7,275 nt of DNA. It comes from Sphingobacteriaceae bacterium (GTDB lineage: Bacteria; Bacteroidota; Bacteroidia; Sphingobacteriales; Sphingobacteriaceae). Shown piece by piece: positions 6,784-7,275 of this stretch. The DNA lies in contig JAIPAN010000053.1 in NCBI GenBank assembly GCA_021740025.1, positions 1 to 7,275 of the forward strand, read 5' to 3'. Made by a program: the position numbers and the translations under genes. The notes under the pieces are model-generated. The model ran no database searches, was not told the origin of the DNA, and saw only the letters and a program-made list of their open reading frames with translations. How positions within the stretch are numbered: position 1 is the first letter of the stretch; each line of letters starts with the position of its first letter.

Positions 6784-6879
6784 ATGGAGAATTTAGATAT
6801 TTTTATTCTGACAGCTATTGTCTCAGCTTTATATTTAGGATATGCTTTTATAGTTTTGGGCGCATCAAAACGTAAGTAA
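6784..6879 (+). CDS. Very small single-helix membrane protein, unknown function (31 aa)
   Basis: A 31-codon frame from ATG 6784 to TAA 6877-6879, beginning one base after the stop of the 56-codon gene. It would encode a single membrane helix (about residues 5-26, IFILTAIVSALYLGYAFIVLG) with acidic residues at the N-terminus (E2, D5) and a basic tail SKRK. This points to N-outside, C-inside topology by the positive-inside rule. The A-rich 3' end of the preceding gene (TTAAAAAAATGAC) would serve as its leader, giving translational coupling. No family is recognised. Proteins of this size and shape often act as accessory subunits or modulators of larger membrane complexes, but nothing here names a partner. 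The frame is short enough that chance cannot be excluded; composition and spacing favour a real gene. Confidence 0.5.
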   Translation: MENLDIFILTAIVSALYLGYAFIVLGASKRK

Positions 6880-6913
6880 CAAAATTCCTAATTAATTTAC
6901 TATTGGGGTTGCC

Positions 6914-6954
6914 TTGCATTTGTTAAATACAATTTTAACACACTATAAATGCAA
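6914..6954 (+). other. Bulged stem-loop in the spacer before the ferredoxin gene
   Basis: TTGCATTT (6914-6921) pairs perfectly with AAATGCAA (6947-6954). Directly inside, GTTAAA (6922-6927) pairs with TTTAAC (6934-6939) around the loop TACAAT, leaving a 7-base bulge (ACACTAT, 6940-6946) on the 3' side. The result is a 14-pair AT-rich hairpin ending 16 bases before the ferredoxin ATG. No T-run follows on either strand, so it is not a standard intrinsic terminator. It could be a protein-binding inverted repeat, a leader structure or an mRNA 3'-end stabiliser. Confidence 0.4.
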
Positions 6955-6970
6955 ATTCAATACTCTCATT

Positions 6971-7275
6971 ATGATATATCAAAAACACCTCTTTATTTGC
7001 ACCAATCACCGGGCTGCCGATGCTCGTATATGCTGTGGCGAAGCTAATGGGCTGGCTTTGGTAGCTGCTTTTAAGAAAGCCATTAAGGATAAAGGACTAA
7101 ATGCCGAAATAAGAGCGCAACGAACCGGCTGTTTTGATCTTTGCGAACGTGGACCCATTTTGGTAGTTTATCCTGAAGGTGTTTTTTACGGCAAAGTGCA
7201 GTTGAGCGATGTGGAAGAAATTGTTTCAGAACATGTAGAAAATAATCGGATTGTGGAACGTTTGGTGATAGATTC
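6971..7275 (+). CDS. Thioredoxin-like [2Fe-2S] ferredoxin (COG3411 type), 3' end outside window
   Basis: The first 101 codons of a frame that runs off the right edge. It matches the thioredoxin-fold [2Fe-2S] ferredoxins (Aquifex-type, related to the C-terminal domain of NuoE). The start MIYQKHLFICTNHR carries the first ligand Cys10; CCGE (21-24) gives the second, probably Cys22; GCFDLCERGP (53-62) gives Cys54 and Cys58. LVVYPEGVFYGKVQLSDVEEIVSEH (64-88) is the family's C-terminal strand-helix. Cys21 is an extra cysteine next to the presumed ligand. The family is about 105-115 residues as I know it, so only a few residues should be missing. It would be a soluble one-electron carrier; its partner is unknown. 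It lies 91 bases after the small membrane-protein pair on the same strand and may or may not share their transcript; a stem-loop lies between. The start is fixed by the conserved KHLFICTN opening and the lack of an upstream in-frame ATG. Confidence 0.88.
   Translation, partial: MIYQKHLFICTNHRAADARICCGEANGLALVAAFKKAIKDKGLNAEIRAQRTGCFDLCERGPILVVYPEGVFYGKVQLSDVEEIVSEHVENNRIVERLVID

Noticed and set aside
6949..7050. An ATG at 6949 opening a short + strand frame just before the ferredoxin start.
   Set aside because: It is out of frame with the ferredoxin, ends after about 32 codons inside it and gives an ordinary out-of-frame peptide; the ferredoxin frame is strongly supported.

Overview
The window looks like ordinary chromosomal DNA from a member of the Bacteroidota, probably a Chitinophagaceae- or Sphingobacteriia-like environmental bacterium. 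The reasons are: the close fit of the β-oxidation proteins to the forms I know from that phylum; a tandem FKBP lipoprotein of a type common there; starts preceded by A-rich leaders instead of clear Shine-Dalgarno sites; and a TAnnTTTG-type -7 promoter element before one gene. The assignment is from recall of families, not from a search.

Left half (1-3343, + strand): the 3' part of a fatty-acid β-oxidation operon. It holds the C-terminal end of a bifunctional enoyl-CoA hydratase/3-hydroxyacyl-CoA dehydrogenase, then a complete thiolase, then a complete VLCAD-like acyl-CoA dehydrogenase. The genes are 11-12 bases apart, and a strong intrinsic terminator closes the operon at 3310-3343. Together they cover the whole β-oxidation cycle: dehydrogenation, hydration, second oxidation and thiolysis.

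Middle (3344-4281, + strand): a separately transcribed lipoprotein with two FKBP-type peptidyl-prolyl isomerase domains. The first domain has lost key active-site positions. It converges, with a 3-base gap, on the next transcription unit.

Right middle (4285-6505, - strand): a two-gene operon, a TIGR01777-family SDR epimerase followed by a class I-type deoxyribodipyrimidine photolyase/cryptochrome. The two genes overlap by 8 bases. The photolyase keeps the FAD-side, dimer-binding and Trp-triad residues of the E. coli enzyme.

Right end (6506-7275, + strand): a 106-base divergent intergenic region with three AATTGC half-sites, then two tiny membrane-protein genes (56 and 31 codons, one base apart), a 91-base spacer with a bulged stem-loop, and a nearly complete thioredoxin-like [2Fe-2S] ferredoxin cut by the window edge.

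I see no mobile element, CRISPR array, tRNA or rRNA, and no stretch over 300 bases without a gene. I do not see a clearly new system. The least explained parts are the small membrane-protein pair and the structured spacers around it.
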